This document shows positions 59,390-64,000 of a stretch of DNA of 64,000 bases, piece after piece. This DNA comes from Rhynchopus euleeides (Eukaryota > Euglenozoa > Diplonemea > Diplonemida > Diplonemidae). Position 1 is the first letter of the stretch. Each line of letters opens with the position of its first letter. Made by a program: the position numbers and the translations under genes. Location: contig OY723252.1 of assembly GCA_963210315.1 (NCBI GenBank), positions 1,647,346-1,711,345 on the forward strand, given 5' to 3'. The notes beneath the pieces are model-generated. The model had not been told where the DNA came from. It did no database searches and was given only the letters and a program-made list of their open reading frames with translations.

Positions 59390-62113
59390 TGGAGCGTGTG
59401 TTTGCCCGTCTAGTAACTGCAGCAACTCCTTGGGCTGTTTCAGCTGGCATATCGGGGGGTATCGTCGGAATAACGGTCCCGAAAGCCGTTTTTTTTGCCC
59501 AAAGAAGCTTGCTTGTCACAGCGAAAGAGTCAGTGGGAGCGTACCCGCGCGGAGTGTGTTTTGAGTGAGCAACACAAAACCACTTTTATCACAGCAACGC
59601 CCTTCACAGGGGCCACAACACACTGCCGCTCGTGCGCACAAACAAAACCCGGACTCTTTTGGGGTTTTCCTCCAGCACCCGAGGATGGCGCGAGCGGGAG
59701 GAACCGTGGAAGGAACCCATTATTTGGTACAAGACCAAGGGCCCCACACTGGGGAGGAGGGACATTGGGTACCATTTTTGGCTGGAAAAAAGCGGGGATG
59801 AATCGGGGATTTTTGGCTGGGAAGACCGGGGATTAAAAACACACCTGTATCTTTCTGATCGCACACGGGCCACACGAAGAGGCAGCACCATGGACAATGC
59901 GCACCGTGGTGCGCATCCCCCCTCGGTGCTCCGCCCCAAGTGTGCTGTCGTGCAAGTCTCCCAGGCCCCATGGGGCATGGGTGGCCCTCTGCGTGTTGCG
60001 ATTCATTATGGTTTCTGGGTTCGCATCTTCAGTTCTGCGTCGCATTGGCGTTGCCAGTGATATCGGTTATGTTACGATCTGTTGTGAGTGTTTGTGTGTG
60101 TGTTTGTGTGCGTGGAATGTGTGTGCCCTGGTGTTGTGTGAGAGTCGGATCTACATTCGATGGTGCCATAACCCCCCCTACCACCCCTCTCAAAATCGGC
60201 CAGAAGGATGCTGGCAAATATATCACGTTCACCACCCTCGTCAGTCCCCCCAATGCGTGAAATTAACATCGAGGTGTAGGCGATTATCCAGAAGGTTCCA
60301 TTCGCCGTTGTGTGCAGTTGTGTGCGTTCCCACAAGACACGGAGGGTGCCCGTCAGTTGTTCATCTCACCCCCGGTTTTTATTTGTTTGTTTTTTGATTC
60401 CCCGAACTGAAAGTGTTCCACCTTTTCTTTTTGAGCTGTTGCAAAACAAACAGGGCAGCGGAGCTTGTAGCCCGGAGGCAATGCCTGCCTTATCCGGCAG
60501 CGATAATTCAAACAAAACGCAGAAAGCTATACAATCAACCCGCACCCGCGGGATACGGTGGGTGGTGCGGAGCATGGGAGGGGGTATTCCGTGATCGACG
60601 AATTCCATCCGGCTCTGCGCTCCCACCCTTTCAACCGAACTACTGACGCCCATTTTTTTGGGGTGCCTGTCTGATACCGGGCCACATTTTTTTGTTTCGT
60701 TGTGGTTGCACGAGTTGCACAGAAATGGGCCAACTCCGCAACAAAGATGCCGACTCGGGAGAGGGGCTGTGGTGACACGCACACACACCCCTCGGCCTGC
60801 GTGGGTCGCATGAGGTGATTGCGAATACCACGCGTGCCGCAAACTCAATCGGACCTGCTTACCCCCCCTGCTCCATTTCCCCCTGCATTGCACATCCGCA
60901 AAGAGAACCATACGCCTGGGCTAATTGGCAGGGCAAACGCTGCGTGCGTGACAGCAACGCCGCCTGTTGCACCCACACGGAGCAACGCCGGCCCAAACAA
61001 GGCTGAATCAGCCATGAAAGTGTATGCAGCTGGGTGATGTTTGGAAGGCCCCCATTTAGTCATTTAGCCGGGGATATTCTGCCATATAGCGCACAGAGGT
61101 GGGTTTGAGTGTATGTTGGGCGTGTTGTTTTTTTTTGGGCGTCACTTTGCGTCACGTTGCGTCTTGCATCTGGAGCAGCCCCCTGCTCCAATATGTTTCG
61201 CTCCAGGATGCCACAGCTTCCGGCGGCACCCCGCTGCCAAAAACCTCCCCGCCGCTGTGTGCGTGATGTGACAACGCCCCTCCCACTCCTTTTTCCCCTC
61301 TCGAGGGGTCCCCGACACGCCCTCCGCACGACCCAAAGCCACTTCCTGGCCTGCTTCTCGTTCGCATTCCTGTCTGTTTCGTTGATTTATTACCAGGGCC
61401 CCTTTTTATTGTTCTGTTGCGCACACAGCGCCCTCCCCGCCCAAGGGTTCCACGTCCTCAGGGCGTTGTCCCTTCAGGACAGATTTTCGCCCTGACGCTG
61501 TCGATTATTGGTTTGGGATGGTTTCCAGTGTAGCTTCCAGATTGCAGATTGATTGTATCGCAAACACATAGCTTTTGTTGTCAGATGGTGGTGGTGGTGG
61601 TGGTGGTGGTTATTATGAACGGCACACAGTGGGGCCCCTCGCTACCAGATGTGACTGAGTGAGAAAGAAGTGAGCAGCAGCCCCACTTCCCCTCACTGAC
61701 TGACGAGCTGTGACTGGTAGCGACGGCCCCCAGGGAAATGACGAAGATTGTTATGAGCAGGTGTAGGTGTAGGCGATACACCTACACCTGCGCCACCCCA
61801 TCCCTGCTCGGCACAGGCCGGCCTCATCACTGGGTCTCGGGCACAACCCGCATGACGAGTGAAAGGGAGGTCGGCCCCCCTCCCCTCCCCCCCCCAGTGT
61901 TGCCTCGACTCTTCTCAGCCCCCTCTGCCGCCGCCCTCTTCATTCGTTCGCCCATTTCGCCTTGCCAAAGCTGGCTGGCACCGTTCTGCTCGAGGCGGGG
62001 TTGCTGCATATTGACAGAAGCAGCACAGCAGAGACACATTACAGGAGACTGCCTCTTGTTTGGAGTGCCCAGCGGGGGGAGGGGTGCGTGTGTGTCATGG
62101 ATTATGGGTTATA
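59390..62113. other. Intergenic region
   Basis: No gene is firmly seen. A (GGT)n tract lies at 61587-61610, an imperfect inverted pair (CGCTACCAG ... CTGGTAGCG) at about 61633-61730, and a perfect hairpin with 15-bp arms and a five-base loop at 61757-61791 (GCAGGTGTAGGTGTA and its complement). Confidence 0.45.
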
Positions 62114-62223
62114 GGGGGTCTTCGCTGGTCGTTATCCTTCGGCAATCTTCGTCAGTTTTCAGCTAATTCAACAGGAGCTGCACCAAAAAATGCACTGACG
62201 ACCACCCCGTAGCGAAGACCCCC
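62114..62223. mobile_element. MITE, GGGGTCTTCGCTAC family, copy 3
   Basis: A 110-bp element with ends GGGGGTCTTCGCT and AGCGAAGACCCCC, flanked by ATA on each side (62111-62113 and 62224-62226). The flanks themselves are also partly inverted (TTATGGGTTAT / ATAACCCATAA), perhaps because it landed in an older palindrome. Confidence 0.88.
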
Positions 62224-62278
62224 ATAACCCATAACACATAACACATGTGTCTGTCTATTCAGGGGGGAAAAAATCAAT

Positions 62279-62460
62279 GGGGGCCTTCGGGGGCCTCCGC
62301 TACGTGTCAAAGCGTGTCAGGCCTGCAGCCTATATTGTGAGGCGGCTCACTTTTCTGCACTTTAGAGCGAAGCCCCCCTTCGTTCAGAATTGCAGAATAG
62401 TGAGCCGCTTCACGGCAGAGGAGACTGGCTGACACAGTTTGACACAGACCGAAGGCCCCC
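62279..62460. mobile_element. Palindromic MITE, GGGGGCCTTCG family
   Basis: The ends are GGGGGCCTTCGG and its complement, with AAT on both sides (62276-62278, 62461-62463). The interior reads as a left end (GTGTCAAA..GTGTCAG), a right end (CTCACTTTTCTGCACTTTAGAGCGAAG) and then their inverted copies, so it looks like two short elements joined head to head. The right-end part matches 21840-21878 and the left-end part matches 28582-28630. Confidence 0.8.
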
Positions 62461-62760
62461 AATAGCGATTCCGCCAATGGGAAGGCACAGAACGGAGGGG
62501 GGGGGGGGGGTGGTGAGGGTGGTGCTGCTGTGCGAGAGGCAACAGCCCAAACCCGTTCAAAAAAATCGTTCGTAACAAACGACTCCCCCCCCCCTCCCCG
62601 TCCCCTCTGGTATAGTTTTTTTTACAACGCACAGTCGACAGTCGACACTCAGCGAAGCCTTCCACATCCCCCCCTTCCCCCCCTTCATGTGACATAGAGC
62701 CTGCTGTTGATTTTGTTTTTTTTGCCAGACCTTCCAAGGATTCTCTCCCCCCCCCCCCTA

Positions 62761-63904
62761 GGGGGGGCTAATTCAACCCAAAAAACGGGAGTAAACCCCA
62801 CTTTTTCAGGGAGCACCCCTAAACATGAAATCAATGCTACAAACCGACCCAAACCAGTCCAGAAACGTGTTTCTGGGGGGTTTTGGTGACCTGTGTGGCC
62901 CAGAGAGGCCCAGAAACGCGATTTTTTTCAGTTGGCACAGATGTGGTACCAGATGCGGTACCTGAATGGCCCGAGAAAAACAGCCGGCGGGCACTCCTTT
63001 CTGCAGGCACTGCGGCTTGACGTCATATGTCACCATTGCATCAATGTAGTCATGATTGAGCCACTTCGATAGTGTTCCGCCCCCTTCACAGTTTTTAAGA
63101 TCGGCAAGGTGTGTTTATCGTGGTTGGCGTGCCACCGTACCTTTTTCACGTACCCCAATGCTGGCTGGCACGACACATGAACTGCGCCAGCCACTCCGGT
63201 GCATCTCCCGGAGGAGGGAGACGAGCTTGTCCTCGAGAAGGAAAACGTTCTCGATCCGAGTGGCGCTCAGCTCACCAGCAGGTTCCTTGTCATTTGCCTT
63301 CAATTATTTGAGGGCGTAGCCGCCCCATTAGAATGGCAAGGGCCGCTATTTGATTACTCTCAATGAGAGCAGGGCATCAAGTGCTCACTGTGGGGGATAC
63401 GAGGTCGCTGAGCTATTGCCACCTCTGAATGGCGTCGGAACGGACAAACCCTCTGAGCAGCGTCCTGCTTCCGCCCATAGTGCGTGCCCATCATCTCCGG
63501 AACCTCAATCTACAAGGGATACCAACCTTCTCAGTGCAAACACGAGTGCACTTTGGCCTCTGCCCCCACCTCGCGGTGCTGCTTGTCGCCCCTCGGTACA
63601 TGGTGCTGTTACATCGATCCGCGTCATCAAGTAGAGCTTGACCGATGAACCATTCGGTTGCTTCGACCACAGGTTTCGCTGTATGTTGCAAGCAGCCGCT
63701 GTAAACTGGCACAGCACCGGTACCACATCTGTGCCAAAAAATTGGAGACGCAAAAAATGAGCTTTCCGGGCGGAATTTGGGCCTATTTCGGGCAGATACC
63801 GGATTTCCGGCGTGATATGGGGTGTTTCTGGCCTTTTGGTGCCCTTGGGGGCCTCTCTGTGGCGAAGTTGAAAATTTGGGTTTACTCCCGGTTTTAGCCC
63901 CCCC
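62761..63904. mobile_element. TA-flanked non-coding foldback element, member 3
   Basis: The ends are GGGGGGGCTAA with an inner AAACGGGAGTAAACCC, matched in inverse at the right end. TA lies on both sides (62759-62760, 63905-63906), each with a C run beyond. A further inverted pair TTGGCACAGATGTGGTACC / GGTACCACATCTGTGCCAA lies near 62934 and 63719, so the arms extend to about 200 bases. 1,144 bp; no gene recognised inside. Confidence 0.82.
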
Positions 63905-64000
63905 TACCCCCCCCCCCCCCCCCCCGCCCCCGCTCGCACCACACTTTGCCAGGCCGGGTGCATGGTGTACACAAAGAGCTGGGGTGAGGGGTGGGTGGAG

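Overview
The window reads as a gene-sparse, repeat-rich, GC-rich nuclear segment of a unicellular eukaryote. Signs of this are a GT-AG intron that joins two open frames in phase, a fragment of nuclear-type 28S rRNA, a non-LTR retrotransposon, hAT-type transposase, many MITE and foldback elements, and host proteins of eukaryotic type (Sec3-like exocyst subunit, RMT2-type arginine methyltransferase, ubiquitin-like proteins). DUF4116 repeat proteins are common in alveolates, haptophytes and other algae. I favour an alveolate or other secondary alga (a chromerid would fit), but the species is not shown by the sequence.

Layout. 1-1759: 3' part of a Sec3-like gene. 3181-4368 and 18416-19615: two intronless paralogues of a YoaK/DUF1275 membrane protein. 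Between them, on the minus strand, lie a near-complete LINE (about 5214-13845) with a coiled-coil ORF1, a single in-frame UAG, and an ORF2 carrying OTU-like protease, APE-type endonuclease, RT, RNase H and a paired zinc-ligand motif; and a BED/hAT transposase (14813-16799) next to a 47-bp tandem array. 19616-24934 is non-coding and holds several small inverted-repeat elements. 24935-26017 is an RMT2-like ankyrin/methyltransferase gene.

27339-36626 is a DUF4116 gene duplication. Genes A (27339) and B (34445) are separated by a 5.1-kb insertion (28582-33702) with 16-bp terminal inverted repeats and a 3-bp target duplication. Its empty site survives in the paralogous copy downstream of gene B. 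The insertion contains a 31-bp satellite of about 23 copies and unrecognised broken coding remnants. Gene C (49478) is a third member with a frameshift. 36627-43086 is a lower-GC island with two pieces of a Polinton/adintovirus-like fossil, split by a 4-kb nest of inverted-repeat and tandem elements, followed by a two-exon coiled-coil gene. 43797-44313 is a dispersed 28S rRNA fragment.

From 45.6 to 51.8 kb an 83-bp repeat occurs six times among modules also found upstream of the DUF4116 genes. Host genes there are a mitochondrially targeted-looking protein with a possible IF3-like segment (46231-47799) and a ubiquitin-like/proline-rich protein (51963-54011). A small membrane protein lies at 55773-56144. 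The rest, to 64000, is intergenic with MITEs, hairpins and poly-G/C runs.

There is no operon-like organisation. The strongest unusual signals are the OTU-bearing LINE with an in-frame UAG, the 5.1-kb insertion dated by its paralogous empty site, the family of TA-flanked foldback elements sitting in C-tracts, and palindromes centred on GCGAAGC.
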